Shown here piece by piece: positions 8,848 through 17,684 of a stretch of DNA of 64,000 nucleotides. The position numbers were made by a program, and so were the translations under genes. Every line of letters starts with the position of its first letter. Within the stretch, counting starts at the first letter, position 1. Source of the stretch: JBFLYO01 sp040756745 (GTDB lineage Bacteria > Bacteroidota > Ignavibacteria > UBA10030 > UBA6906); the NCBI GenBank assembly GCA_040756745.1, contig JBFLYO010000001.1, forward strand, positions 1 to 64,000, given 5' to 3'. The notes beneath the pieces are model-generated. The model was not told the DNA's origin. It made no database searches and was given only the letters and a program-made list of their open reading frames with translations.

Positions 8848-9672
8848 ATGTCAGCTCGCATTCACGATTTTCCGGTTGGTGACGGGAACCCGCTGTTCCT
8901 GATTGCGGGACCGTGTGTCGTGGAGAACCGGGACCTGGTCATGAGAACCGCCGAGGCGGTGAAGAAGACCGCGGCGGAATTCCGGACCCCGGTCGTCTTT
9001 AAATCATCCTACAAGAAGGCAAACCGCACGAGCGGCAAATCCTTCACGGGAATCGGCATGGAGGAGGCGCTGAAGATCCTCCAGGAGGTAAAGCGTGACC
9101 TGGGGATGCCGGTGTTGACCGACATCCACACGGAGCTCGAGGCGGCCCCCGCGGCTGAGGTTGCCGACGTGCTCCAGATCCCTGCGTTCCTCTGCCGGCA
9201 GACCGATCTGCTTGAGGCGGCCGGCAGGACGGGACGAGCGATCAATATCAAGAAGGGGCAGTTCATGGCCCCGGAAGACATGGCGCACGCCGCGGCGAAA
9301 GTGACGGGCACCGGCAACGCCAACGTCCTTCTCACGGAGCGCGGGACGACATTCGGCTACCACAACCTCGTCGTGGATATGCGCTCGCTCGGCATCATGC
9401 GCTCGCTCGGCTATCCTGTGGTTCTCGACGCAACGCATTCGGTTCAGTTGCCCGGGGGGGATAAGGCGGCGGCGCAAACGGCCGGCCAGCCGCAGTTCAT
9501 ATTCCCGCTGGCGCGGGCGGGCGTCGCTGCAGGGTGCGACGGCCTCTTTGTCGAAGTGCATCCGGATCCGCCCCACGCCTTGAGCGACGCCGCAAGCCAG
9601 CTCCGTCTCGACCTCCTGCGATCGCTGCTGGAGCAGGTTACGCGCATCGATCGTCTCGTGAAGGAGTACTGA
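8848..9672 (+). CDS. kdsA: 3-deoxy-D-manno-octulosonate-8-phosphate synthase
   Basis: A 274-residue DAHP-synthase-superfamily barrel that condenses PEP with arabinose-5-phosphate to Kdo-8-phosphate for the LPS inner core. Seen: IAGPCVVENRDL near residue 20, KSSYKKANRTS near 52, LLTERGTTFGYHN near 160, and DATHSVQLPGG near 195. Length is normal for the family. GAGGAG lies 5 nt before the ATG. The stop overlaps the kdsC start (TGATG), so the two consecutive Kdo enzymes are co-translated. Confidence 0.97.
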   Translation: MSARIHDFPVGDGNPLFLIAGPCVVENRDLVMRTAEAVKKTAAEFRTPVVFKSSYKKANRTSGKSFTGIGMEEALKILQEVKRDLGMPVLTDIHTELEAAPAAEVADVLQIPAFLCRQTDLLEAAGRTGRAINIKKGQFMAPEDMAHAAAKVTGTGNANVLLTERGTTFGYHNLVVDMRSLGIMRSLGYPVVLDATHSVQLPGGDKAAAQTAGQPQFIFPLARAGVAAGCDGLFVEVHPDPPHALSDAASQLRLDLLRSLLEQVTRIDRLVKEY

Positions 9673-10175
9673 TGCCCTCACGACGCGTTCTCGACGCGAA
9701 GGCGCGCCGCATCAGGATGGTTGTGCTCGACGTAGATGGTGTCCTGACCGACGGCGGATTGTATTACACCGCGGAGGGGCACGAATTCAAGCGCTTCCAT
9801 GCGCACGACGGCTTTGGGATTGTCCGCGGGCGTGAAGCCGGTCTGACCTTTGCCATTATCAGCGGCCGCTCGACCCCCATCGTCGAAGCCCGCGCCTCGG
9901 TGCTGCGCATCGACGAGGTCATTCAGGGGGTTGAAGATAAGGTCACCGCCATGCGGGCAATCCAGTCGCGTCGCGGACTCGCCGACGAAGAGATCGCCTT
10001 CATTGGCGATGATCTGTTCGACATCCCGCTCCTCAGGGTCGTCGGCCTCTCAGCGGCGCCGAAAAACGCCCTGCCGGCCGTCAAACGGACGGTGGATTAC
10101 GTCACCCGGACTGCGGGAGGAGAGGGCGCTGCTCGTGAATTCATCGACTTCATCCTCGCGCGGCGGAACAGGTGA
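9672..10175 (+). CDS. kdsC: 3-deoxy-D-manno-octulosonate-8-phosphate phosphatase (HAD, KdsC)
   Basis: A 167-residue capless HAD phosphatase that removes phosphate from Kdo-8-phosphate. Motif I is VVLDVDGVLTDGG with the two catalytic Asp residues. Motif II Ser is in AIISGRST, and motifs III/IV are represented by the Lys in VEDKVTAM and by FIGDDLFDIPLL. The start at 9672 overlaps the kdsA stop; longer in-frame extensions lie inside kdsA and were dropped. Short KdsC enzymes of this size act as tetramers. Confidence 0.95.
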   Translation: MPSRRVLDAKARRIRMVVLDVDGVLTDGGLYYTAEGHEFKRFHAHDGFGIVRGREAGLTFAIISGRSTPIVEARASVLRIDEVIQGVEDKVTAMRAIQSRRGLADEEIAFIGDDLFDIPLLRVVGLSAAPKNALPAVKRTVDYVTRTAGGEGAAREFIDFILARRNR

Positions 10176-10188
10176 ACCGGGGTGGGCG

Positions 10189-10926
10189 ATGGGATACCCC
10201 CGGCCGCTGCGCCCGAAAGAACGTGACCTCCTCGAGAGCGTCCTCCCGAATGACCGGCCCGGCTACCGCCGGTACCGCGAGCGCATCGCCTCGCTCCTGG
10301 TCATCGGTGATGGACGCCGCGGGAGCGGCGATCTCATTCTGGGGATTTCGGGTGATGTGCCCGACAGGAGCTCGCCGCTCGCGCCGGTGATCGCCTATGG
10401 CATGGTCGAAGCCACTACCGACACCTTTTCCATCACCGTTCGCGAGGAAACGGGCAACCAGATCAATGTGGAGATCGTCTCTGGACGAGGTGGCGAGGTC
10501 GACGATCACTTCGAAGAGAAACGGCGCTGGACCTATTCCACCTGGCTCCCGGGGAGTCCCTCGCCAGCGTGCGGTACGCCGATCCGCGAAGTGCACGTGG
10601 ATGAAGCCCTGACACTCGCCTTTTCACCCGCCGAACGGCGCATCTGGGTGCATGACGTCGCCACGGGGATCGTTCATCTCATCCCCATCACGAACTTCCA
10701 CAATGAGCTGATGCGCCGGAAGGGGAAGAGAGATCCCGAATCGGCGCGCCGGCCGCAGATGTTGTGGGATCAGCTCCATGAATCCAGCGATGCTGAACTG
10801 CGCGATGCGTTCGTCGCATATAACGGCCTGAAACACCGGGTCGAGGTACGCCCGCCGTCCCAGCCAACGCCACAGACAGGGCTGGGCCATTGGCTCCGAC
10901 GTTGGGTTCCGGGGGGACGGCGATGA
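10189..10926 (+). CDS. Unknown protein encoded between kdsC and lptC
   Basis: A 245-residue soluble protein that I do not recognise. It begins with MGYPRPLRPKERDLLESVLP, continues through an alternating hydrophobic/polar middle of predicted beta strands (for example DLILGISGDVP, SITVREETGNQ, VHVDEALTLAFSP), and ends with a basic tail LRRWVPGGRR. No signal peptide or membrane segment is visible. It starts 13 bp after kdsC and its stop overlaps the lptC start (ATGA), so it is co-translated with the LPS transport genes. A role in Kdo/LPS supply is guilt by association only. Confidence 0.75.
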   Translation: MGYPRPLRPKERDLLESVLPNDRPGYRRYRERIASLLVIGDGRRGSGDLILGISGDVPDRSSPLAPVIAYGMVEATTDTFSITVREETGNQINVEIVSGRGGEVDDHFEEKRRWTYSTWLPGSPSPACGTPIREVHVDEALTLAFSPAERRIWVHDVATGIVHLIPITNFHNELMRRKGKRDPESARRPQMLWDQLHESSDAELRDAFVAYNGLKHRVEVRPPSQPTPQTGLGHWLRRWVPGGRR

Positions 10927-11474
10927 ACCGCCGAGGACCTGCCGTGCGATTTCTTTCTCCTCTGATTGCTTCCGTCCTTCTCCTCGCCGGTTGCGAGGAG
11001 AAACTGAAACCTTCCGTTGTCGCGCTTCCGCAAGTGGACCTTCCCTCGCAGGAGAGCTGGAAGAGCACGGTGTTCTTTTCCGATTCGGCCAGGATTAAAG
11101 CCATCCTCTGGGCGGGGCACATTGCCTCCTACCAGCAGCAACGGTTCACGCTGTTGGACGACAGCATCCATGTCGATTTCTTCAACGAATCCGGAGGGCA
11201 TTCGTCTCTCCTGACGGCACGCCGCGGGAAGGTCAACGATGCGACGCAGGACTTCGAGGCGTACGAGAACGTGGTAGTGATCTCGGACAGCGGCACGACC
11301 CTGCGGACCGACCGCCTCTTCTGGACAAACGCGGAGCGGAAAATCCATACTGACGCATTCGTCGACATCACCTCGCCGACCGAACGGATTATGGGGCAGG
11401 GCATGGTCAGCGACCAGGGATTGAAGAACTACAAGATCTTCAAGGTCACCGGACAGGCGGTGACGAATGAGTAG
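10923..11474 (+). CDS. lptC: LPS export component LptC-like lipoprotein
   Basis: A 183-residue protein starting with a signal sequence and a lipobox, ASVLLLAGC, with the lipidated Cys near residue 24. The mature part resembles LptC: a beta-jellyroll with repeated short strands such as LTARRGKVND, AYENVVVISDSG and TLRTDRLFWT. LptC links the inner-membrane LptBFG transporter to the LptA bridge. A lipidated rather than transmembrane-anchored LptC is common in this part of the tree. It overlaps the upstream unknown gene by 4 bp and the next gene by 8 bp. Confidence 0.88.
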   Translation: MNRRGPAVRFLSPLIASVLLLAGCEEKLKPSVVALPQVDLPSQESWKSTVFFSDSARIKAILWAGHIASYQQQRFTLLDDSIHVDFFNESGGHSSLLTARRGKVNDATQDFEAYENVVVISDSGTTLRTDRLFWTNAERKIHTDAFVDITSPTERIMGQGMVSDQGLKNYKIFKVTGQAVTNE

Positions 11475-12780
11475 ACAGACACGCACGATCGCTCTGTTTG
11501 CCGCGGCCTGTGTATCGGCCGTCTGCGTTCCCGTTGCAGCGCAGGAGCAGGGCCAGAGAATCATCGTGCTCCAGCACGCCGATAGTCTCGTCGGGCGTGT
11601 GATCGACGGAGAGGATGCGCGAGAGCTGATCGGCGGCGTGATCATTACCCATGAACGCGTCCGCATTTCGTGCGACCGCGCTCTTCAGTTCATCCGCAGG
11701 GGTCGGGTGGAACTGACGGGAAATGTTGTCGTTCAGGACGACAGTATGACGCTCCGCGCGCCGCGGGGAACGTACTTCCGGGAAGAACGGAAGGCGGGGG
11801 CATTCGACGACGTCTTCCTCACCGACGGCACCGTCGAAGTCCGGGCGCTCTACGGCCAATACCTGATCGATCCCCGGCGTGCGTTTTTTCATACCCGGGT
11901 CGTGGTGGTCGACAGTCTGTCGGTGATGACCGCCGAGTCGCTGAGCTACGACAGGAATACGCGCAGGTCCGTGGCCACGGGCAACGTGCGGGTCACCAAT
12001 GAGGCAGAGAGGGTGACGATTACCGGCGGCAGGCTGGATCACGATGCCATGACCCAGTACAGCCGGATGACCATCCGGCCCATGCTCGTGCAGATTGACA
12101 CAGCAGGAGGGGGACGGGCCGACACCTTGCAGATCAGGGGGACGGTGCTGGAAGCCATCCGTGACAGCACGCGGCGCCTCATTGCACGGGACAGTGTCAT
12201 GATGGTGCGTTCCGAGCTTGCAGCGCGGGCGCAGTATGCATGCATGTACATGCGCGGCGACAGCATCACGCTGCGCAAACAGCCGGTCATCTGGTACGAG
12301 AACACCCAGGTCTATGGCGATTCCATCAACATCTATCTCAGGCACCGGAGAGTCCGGCGCGTGCTTGTCATGGGGAATGCGTTCGCCGGTTCCCGCAGCG
12401 ATACGGGGAGCACAGACCGGGTGGAGAGGCTGGCCGCCAGGAGGTTCGATCAACTCACGGGAGACAGGATGACGATGCAGTTCGACAGCGCAGGGCTGCG
12501 GCTGACGGACGTCGAGGGGCGTGCCATCAGCCTGTATTATCTGTACGACGACTCACTGGCCAATGGGCTCAACAAAACCAGCGGCGACAGGATCGTCATG
12601 CTGTTCAGCGGCGGGAGAGCGAGCACGATCACCGTCTATGGAGGAGTGGAAGGGCAATACTACCCCGAGAACATGGTTGCAAGGCGAGAGCACGAGTACA
12701 CCATTCCCGGATTCCGCTGGCTGGAGGACCGGCCCATGCCCATCAGGCCGGCTCCTGCGGGGGCCCGGCGGGGGCCGTGA
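11467..12780 (+). CDS. OstA/LptA-like periplasmic LPS transport protein
   Basis: A 437-residue secreted protein with signal peptide MSRQTRTIALFAAACVSAV and an AQEQ cleavage region near residue 26. The rest is a series of OstA-fold repeats, seen as recurring GNVVVQDDSMTLRAPRG-, YGQYLIDP- and SVATGNVRVTNE-type strands. It is longer than enterobacterial LptA (about 185 residues) and matches the larger OstA-like proteins of Bacteroidota relatives. It likely forms the LPS bridge across the periplasm. It overlaps lptC and is followed 33 bp later by lptB, giving lptC-lptA-lptB order. Confidence 0.87.
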   Translation: MSRQTRTIALFAAACVSAVCVPVAAQEQGQRIIVLQHADSLVGRVIDGEDARELIGGVIITHERVRISCDRALQFIRRGRVELTGNVVVQDDSMTLRAPRGTYFREERKAGAFDDVFLTDGTVEVRALYGQYLIDPRRAFFHTRVVVVDSLSVMTAESLSYDRNTRRSVATGNVRVTNEAERVTITGGRLDHDAMTQYSRMTIRPMLVQIDTAGGGRADTLQIRGTVLEAIRDSTRRLIARDSVMMVRSELAARAQYACMYMRGDSITLRKQPVIWYENTQVYGDSINIYLRHRRVRRVLVMGNAFAGSRSDTGSTDRVERLAARRFDQLTGDRMTMQFDSAGLRLTDVEGRAISLYYLYDDSLANGLNKTSGDRIVMLFSGGRASTITVYGGVEGQYYPENMVARREHEYTIPGFRWLEDRPMPIRPAPAGARRGP

Positions 12781-12813
12781 GAACTCTCCGTTTCAAAGCG
12801 AAACCAAGATACC

Positions 12814-13581
12814 ATGAACATCACGGAACCTTTTGCCGTCGTCGAAGCGCGCGTGCTTAGGGCTGAGCGGCTGGTGAAACGGTACAAGAAGCGAACGGTC
12901 GTCAACCAGGTGAGTGTCGACGTTCGGCAGGGAGAGGTGGTCGGACTCCTCGGCCCCAACGGTGCCGGCAAGACGACGACATTTTACTTGATCGTGGGGA
13001 TGATCCGGCCCAACGCCGGGACGGTTTACCTGGACGACAGGGAAATCACCCGCGTTGCGATGTACAAACGGGCCCGGATGGGCATCGGCTATCTTCCGCA
13101 GGAGGCCTCGGTCTTCCGGCGCATGTCGGTGGAAGAGAACCTGATGGCGGTACTGGAGACCATGGACCTGACCACAGCGGAACGGCACACGCGGTGCGCG
13201 CAGCTCATGGAGGACTTCAATATCGCCCACATTGCCTCGAGCAAGGGGTACATGCTCTCAGGAGGCGAGCGGCGTCGGACCGAGATCGCCCGCGCCCTGG
13301 CGACCGACCCAAAATTCATACTCCTGGATGAACCATTCGCCGGCATCGACCCGATTGCGGTGGAGGAGATCATGCGGATCGTCGGCGCGCTGAAAGAGCG
13401 CGGCATCGGGGTCCTCGTCACTGATCACAACGTCCACGAGACACTCTCCATCACCGACCGTGCCTACCTGCTGTTCGACGGACAGATCTTGAAATCCGGC
13501 TCCGCGGAGTCCCTTGCCAGCGACCCCGAGGCACGCAAGCTCTACCTGGGGGAGAAGTTCCGCCTCGACCGGTACGATTGA
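12814..13581 (+). CDS. lptB: LPS export ABC transporter ATPase LptB
   Basis: A 255-residue ABC ATPase that powers LPS extraction with LptFG. Walker A GPNGAGKTT is at residues 47-55, the Q-loop in GYLPQEASVF, the signature LSGGERRRTEIARAL at about 149-163, Walker B ILLDEPFAGID just after, and the switch His in VTDHNVHET. SVFRRMSVEENL and the FAGIDPIAVEEI stretch are typical of LptB. It is last in the kdsA-to-lptB run; lptFG are not in the window. Confidence 0.96.
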   Translation: MNITEPFAVVEARVLRAERLVKRYKKRTVVNQVSVDVRQGEVVGLLGPNGAGKTTTFYLIVGMIRPNAGTVYLDDREITRVAMYKRARMGIGYLPQEASVFRRMSVEENLMAVLETMDLTTAERHTRCAQLMEDFNIAHIASSKGYMLSGGERRRTEIARALATDPKFILLDEPFAGIDPIAVEEIMRIVGALKERGIGVLVTDHNVHETLSITDRAYLLFDGQILKSGSAESLASDPEARKLYLGEKFRLDRYD

Positions 13582-13631
13582 TTTTTTCTCGCCGTCCCCC
13601 CATGCGGGAACCAATCGCCCCCTCTCCGCCG

Positions 13632-13660
13632 TTGAGATAGCATCCGCGTTGAATTATCCA
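13632..13660 (+). promoter_or_regulatory. Possible promoter of the small secreted protein gene
   Basis: TTGAGA (13632-13637), 17 nt, TATCCA (13655-13660), starting about 50 bp after lptB. The -10 is a weak match, so this is tentative. It would let the next gene be expressed separately from lptB. Confidence 0.35.
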
Positions 13661-13679
13661 CTTACTACAGGGAGTGCAA

Positions 13680-14090
13680 ATGAGACACGCAGGCGTTGTG
13701 GCAGCGATCGTGATACTTGCGGCTGCGGTGGCAACCGCGCAGACTCCGGCAAAGGTCACGACGCTCAAGGGGTACGTGGTTGACCAAATGTGCGCCAAAA
13801 ACATGGCGAAGAAAGAAAACGTCATGGAAAAGGCGGCGGGACACACAAAGGAGTGCGCGTTGGAGGAATCCTGCGCGGAGAGCGGGTATGGTATCTTCTC
13901 GGAAGGGAAGTACTACAAGTTCGACGACAAGGGAAGCGTCAGGGCGAAGGATCTGATCGAGAAGTCGAAGAGAGAAAAGGAGCTTGCCTTCGAAGCCTCC
14001 GGAACCCTTTCAGGCGGCACGTTCACGGTCACCTCGTTGAAGGAAACTGCCGCCGGCGCTCCTGCGGCGAAGCCCCCGAAGAAAGACTGA
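13680..14090 (+). CDS. Small secreted protein of unknown function
   Basis: A 136-residue protein with signal peptide ending ATAQ near residue 22. The mature part starts KVTTLKGYVVDQMCAKNMAK and contains three Cys (in QMCAK, KECAL and ESCAES), then GYGIFSEGKYYKFDDKG, an acidic/basic mixed helix, and an Ala/Pro/Lys tail. This resembles short periplasmic proteins that start with a strand such as GYVVDxxC, but I cannot name a function. GGAG lies 5 nt before the ATG. It stands alone between lptB and a convergent operon. Confidence 0.75.
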   Translation: MRHAGVVAAIVILAAAVATAQTPAKVTTLKGYVVDQMCAKNMAKKENVMEKAAGHTKECALEESCAESGYGIFSEGKYYKFDDKGSVRAKDLIEKSKREKELAFEASGTLSGGTFTVTSLKETAAGAPAAKPPKKD

Positions 14091-14161
14091 TGTTCTGACG
14101 TCCGGCACGCCGGGCTTCGCGCTGTGTCTGCTCAGGCGAATGCCCGGTGCCGCGACGGCTG

Positions 14162-14452
14162 TCACTTCTCCGGGCCGGGCTTGGATTCCGGCGCGGATTT
14201 TGGGGCGGCCGGACTGTCAGACGGTGTCGGTTTTTCTTTCTCTTTGTTTGTACCGGTCGACGGCTGCGAGTTTTTGTAATCGGTCAGGTAGAACCCGCTT
14301 CCCTTAAAGATCAGCCCACCGCCGGCTCCGACGGCCCGCGCGAGCGCATCCTTCCCGCATTGCGGACAACGCACGAGGGGTTCTGCCGTGATGGATTGAA
14401 GCTCCGAGAAGCTGTGTCCGCACTGCTTGCAAACATATTCGTATGTAGGCAT
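14162..14452 (-). CDS. FmdB-type zinc-ribbon protein
   Basis: A 96-residue protein starting MPTYEYVCKQCGHSFSEL, with two CxxC knuckles (CKQC and CPQC) spaced as in the FmdB/CxxC_CXXC_SSSS putative regulatory family. GSGFYLTDYKNS follows, also typical of the family. The last third is a low-complexity Pro/Glu/Lys/Ser tail. The family binds zinc and its role is not settled. It is the last gene of the long hrcA-led minus-strand run, 16 bp after the aminotransferase. Confidence 0.9.
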   Translation of the reverse strand: MPTYEYVCKQCGHSFSELQSITAEPLVRCPQCGKDALARAVGAGGGLIFKGSGFYLTDYKNSQPSTGTNKEKEKPTPSDSPAAPKSAPESKPGPEK

Positions 14453-14468
14453 AAACCCCTTCCCTCCG

Positions 14469-15659
14469 TTATCCGAGTTCCCTGAACCCTGCAACGACTC
14501 TGTCGAGTCCCTTCTCCAGGTCCGCCATGCTGCAGGCAAATGACAACCGGACGCAGTCCGGGCTACCGAATGGATCGCCGGGCACGAGCGCAACGCGATG
14601 GCGTTCGAGGAGATGCACGACGAGGTCCGCAGGATTCCTGATCATTCCGCTGCTCACGCTCTTGCCGAGGTAGGGGGCGACGGTGAAGAAAAGGAACATC
14701 GCACCTTCCGGGGGTCGGATCCTGGTCCGTGGGAGTTCTCCGAGCCGTTCGACGACTCGGTCACGCCGTCGCTGAAACTCTCCCGTCATTTCGTCAATGG
14801 GCCGCTGCGGACCCCGGAGGGCAGCCACTGTTGCTTTCTGTGCGATGGCATTTGCGTGATTGGTTACCTGGCCCTGGACTTTCGCTGCCGCGCGGATGAT
14901 TTCTTCCGGTCCACCCATGTACCCGATCCGCCAGCCCGTCATGGCGTAGGCCTTGGAGACGCCGTTGACGGTCACGACCTGGTTGCTGATGCTTTTTAGC
15001 GAGCCGATGCTGAAATGTTTCCGGCCGTCGAATACCACCTTCTCATAGATCTCATCGCTGATGACGGTGATCCCGGCTTCCTTGACTACAGCCGCAATCT
15101 CTTCAAGCTCACTGCGCGTAAAGACAACCCCGGTGGGATTACATGGGCTGTTGAGAATGAGGGCGCGGGTCTTCGGTCCAATGGCTCTTCGGATGGCGCG
15201 AGCGTCGGGGCGAAACCCGCTGTCGGCTGGGGGGACGATCACTGGGACCCCGTCGGCGAGCCGGACCATGGGAGGATAGCTTACCCAATAGGGGGCCGGG
15301 ACCACGACTTCGTCTCCCGGGTTCAGGATAGCCCGAAGCGCATTGAAGATCGATTGTTTCGCCCCGGAGGACACAAGGATCTGGCTCGGGGAAAAGTGGA
15401 GGTCGTTGTCTGAAGAGAACTTATCAATGATCGCGTCTATCAGCTCGGGCGTCCCCTGATTCGCCGTGTAGTGCGTGAAATCCGCTTCGATCGCCTTGAT
15501 CGCCGCTTCTTTGATATGCCGCGGTGTCGGGAAGTCGGGCTCGCCGGCCGTCAGACTGACGATGTCGATCCCGGACTCCTTCATCGCCCGCGCCCGCTGG
15601 GTGAACGCGAGAGTCTGGGATTCTTCCAGGTCCAGGATTTTCCTCGACAGGGCCCGCAT
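14469..15659 (-). CDS. PLP-dependent aspartate/prephenate-type aminotransferase (class I)
   Basis: A 396-residue fold-type I aminotransferase. Seen: LTAGEPDFPTP near residue 40, NSPCNPTGVVF near 170, DEIYEKVVFDG near 200, and the PLP lysine in NGVSKAYAMTGWRIGYM near 235. The substrate-carboxylate Arg is in the C-terminal VRLSFACS. The pattern fits AspC/AatA enzymes of the Ib subgroup that make aspartate, and often also aminate prephenate. ATG 15659 was chosen; TTG 15671 would overlap coaD by 4 bp and has a G-rich stretch upstream, so it remains possible. Confidence 0.93.
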   Translation of the reverse strand: MRALSRKILDLEESQTLAFTQRARAMKESGIDIVSLTAGEPDFPTPRHIKEAAIKAIEADFTHYTANQGTPELIDAIIDKFSSDNDLHFSPSQILVSSGAKQSIFNALRAILNPGDEVVVPAPYWVSYPPMVRLADGVPVIVPPADSGFRPDARAIRRAIGPKTRALILNSPCNPTGVVFTRSELEEIAAVVKEAGITVISDEIYEKVVFDGRKHFSIGSLKSISNQVVTVNGVSKAYAMTGWRIGYMGGPEEIIRAAAKVQGQVTNHANAIAQKATVAALRGPQRPIDEMTGEFQRRRDRVVERLGELPRTRIRPPEGAMFLFFTVAPYLGKSVSSGMIRNPADLVVHLLERHRVALVPGDPFGSPDCVRLSFACSMADLEKGLDRVVAGFRELG

Positions 15660-15667
15660 GCGCGATG

Positions 15668-16153
15668 TCAACGCCCCACCACCGCAAGCAGCCGCTTCCG
15701 TACTCCGGGGGGAACGAAATCGGAGATATCTCCCCCGAGGCGTGCCACTTCCCTCACGATCGTCGAGTTCAGGTAGGTATACTGCACATGGGGCACCAGG
15801 AACACCGTGTCGATGCGGGGGGCCAGTTTCCGGTTGGTGAGCGCCATCTGGAACTCATACTCGAAGTCGGACACCGCCCGGAGACCCCGCACAATGACAG
15901 TCGCCTTGTGGCGGCGCGCGTAATCCACCAACAGGCCGTCGAACCCGTCCACCGTGACCCGGCGGTCTTTGGCAAAGACTTCGCGGATCATGGCGACGCG
16001 CTCATCGTCGCTGAACATCGGCTGTTTGACGCTGTTGCGTGCGACGAGGACGATGACGCGGGAGAAGAGTTCAGTGGCACGCCGAACCACGTCGATGTGC
16101 CCGTACGTGATTGGGTCGAATGTGCCCGGATAGATGGCGATCTGCTGTGTCAT
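15668..16153 (-). CDS. coaD: Pantetheine-phosphate adenylyltransferase
   Basis: A 161-residue nucleotidyltransferase that adds AMP to 4'-phosphopantetheine, the penultimate step of coenzyme A synthesis. Seen: the N-terminal YPGTFDPITYGH with the TxGH motif, RGLRAVSDFEYEFQMA in the middle, and NSTIVREVARLGGD, which is the ISSTxxR-type motif. Length is exactly that of the family. It overlaps rsmD by 4 bp; rsmD-coaD is a common bacterial pair. Confidence 0.97.
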   Translation of the reverse strand: MTQQIAIYPGTFDPITYGHIDVVRRATELFSRVIVLVARNSVKQPMFSDDERVAMIREVFAKDRRVTVDGFDGLLVDYARRHKATVIVRGLRAVSDFEYEFQMALTNRKLAPRIDTVFLVPHVQYTYLNSTIVREVARLGGDISDFVPPGVRKRLLAVVGR

Positions 16154-16716
16154 AACGGTGGTGTCCCCGGGAGTGTCGGTTGAAAGAAGGTAATGAGCGT
16201 GCGGCCGAATTTTTTTTCCGGGCCGGTGGCGTAGAGATCCGCATCCGCGAAGCGGACCTCGCGGGTGTGCTCGATGAGCAAATAGCCGCCGGGCCGGACG
16301 AGCCCGTGACCGACGATAATGCGGGGAAGCTCCGGCGTCTCCGGGAACCCGTAGGGGGGATCGGCAAACACAAGGTGGAACGGGCCACGGGCAGCGTTGA
16401 GATACGCCAGGGCATCCTGCTCGACGAGCTCCGCTTCTTCCAGGCAGCCGAGGGAGCGCAGATTCTGCTCGAGCGCGGCCATAGCCTCGCGTCCCTGCTC
16501 AACAAACGTCACCCGGGCGGCGCCGCGGCTGAGGGCCTCGATGCCAAGACTTCCGCTCCCGGCAAACAGGTCGAGCACCCACGCACCTCGAAGCGCGAGA
16601 CGGTTTGCGAGCATGTCGAATATCGTCACCCGTATGCGGTCCGTGGCCGGGCGCACCGCGTGGTCGTCAACGGTCCCTATGGCCCTCCCCTTGAACCTCC
16701 CCGTGATCACCCGCAT
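16150..16716 (-). CDS. rsmD: 16S rRNA (guanine-966-N2)-methyltransferase RsmD
   Basis: A 188-residue SAM-dependent methyltransferase. It starts MRVITGRFKG, then has RPATDRIRVTIFDML, the SAM motif VLDLFAGSGSLGIEALSRG, and the catalytic NPPY-type motif DPPYGFP. It modifies G966 of 16S rRNA during 30S assembly. ATG 16716 is favoured over TTG 16722 because GGAGG sits 8 nt upstream. It starts 2 nt after the pilM-like gene and overlaps coaD. Confidence 0.95.
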   Translation of the reverse strand: MRVITGRFKGRAIGTVDDHAVRPATDRIRVTIFDMLANRLALRGAWVLDLFAGSGSLGIEALSRGAARVTFVEQGREAMAALEQNLRSLGCLEEAELVEQDALAYLNAARGPFHLVFADPPYGFPETPELPRIIVGHGLVRPGGYLLIEHTREVRFADADLYATGPEKKFGRTLITFFQPTLPGTPPL

Positions 16717-16718
16717 GG

Positions 16719-17621
16719 TCAATCCCTCCGCAGGGCCACGCCGACCGCCGCGGCGAAGCGGTAGGACGGGACCGTCAAATGATCGGCGAGGCGAAGGGAA
16801 TCGGAAACATTGATGTGACGAAGGGGATTCAGCGCCTCCACCAGGATCGGCGATCCGCGCCGGATCGTCGTGAGGAGATCGCGGTCGAGAAAGGGGCCGT
16901 ACGCCGTGACGGAATGAATGTCGGGCGTTCGCCGTGCCAGTGCAGCAATCCCCTGCACGATCTCATTGTTGGACTGCACGATGACATAGCGGTATGATTC
17001 GAGGCTGCCGCTGCGGATCAGGCTGATATCGAGACGGTTCTCCTTGATGCCGACGAGCGCGATGTATTTGCGGTACGTATCGGGATAATTGATCCGCAGG
17101 GCCGTGTCAGCTGCAAAGTGGTCCGCGTCGACGATATGCAGTTCAAGTCCGCTGCCTGCCGCCGCCTTCTGTACAGCGGCCGCATGGTGGCGCCTGACCG
17201 AGACGCTCAGGGCTTCGTTACATGGTCCGCTGGTACGTTCAGTCAGGACATGCACGTCGGTAATGAACTCCGACGGGTCGAGGTCAGGATGATACTGTGT
17301 GAGCTCCCATTTGACGTGATCGTTGATCTCGCTCCGCGTGAGTCCCTGATCGATGGGGAGATTGTTCAGGAAGAGGAGCGCGGTATCGATCGCGATGGAG
17401 ACCTTTGACGCGCGCGTGTGATTCTGTGCGATGAACTTCTTCAGGTCGCGTTGGAACTGCTCGAGGCCGCGCTCCGAACCATTGTTGGCGTCGGTAAGGA
17501 AGGAGTTCTCCCATTCGTCGATGGACAGGAGGGTCATTGACGCACCGGTGCGTTCGATTTCGACGGCCTGTACGCCGCCCCCGCTGATGCTCAGACCAAG
17601 TATCAGATCGCGCGTCGGCAC
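16719..17621 (-). CDS. PilM-like actin-fold protein
   Basis: A 300-residue protein with an actin/FtsA-type layout as in type IV pilus PilM. It opens with RDLILGLSISGGGVQAVEIE (phosphate-1-like loop). A central VSIAIDTALLFLNNLPI and EINDHVKWELTQY follow, the latter matching PilM's segment before the second subdomain. A late GIAALARRT and TAYGPF stretch follows. PilM links cytoplasmic ATPases to the PilNOP platform. No pilN, pilO, pilQ or pilT is nearby, but comEA is directly upstream, so a DNA-uptake role is plausible. GTG 17621 is the likeliest start; no clear ribosome site is visible. Confidence 0.7.
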   Translation of the reverse strand: MPTRDLILGLSISGGGVQAVEIERTGASMTLLSIDEWENSFLTDANNGSERGLEQFQRDLKKFIAQNHTRASKVSIAIDTALLFLNNLPIDQGLTRSEINDHVKWELTQYHPDLDPSEFITDVHVLTERTSGPCNEALSVSVRRHHAAAVQKAAAGSGLELHIVDADHFAADTALRINYPDTYRKYIALVGIKENRLDISLIRSGSLESYRYVIVQSNNEIVQGIAALARRTPDIHSVTAYGPFLDRDLLTTIRRGSPILVEALNPLRHINVSDSLRLADHLTVPSYRFAAAVGVALRRD

Positions 17622-17684
17622 GGATGAATTTCGGTGAGAGAGACCACAAAACCAAAATATGCAAAAAACAGGGGCTTGAGGCAA

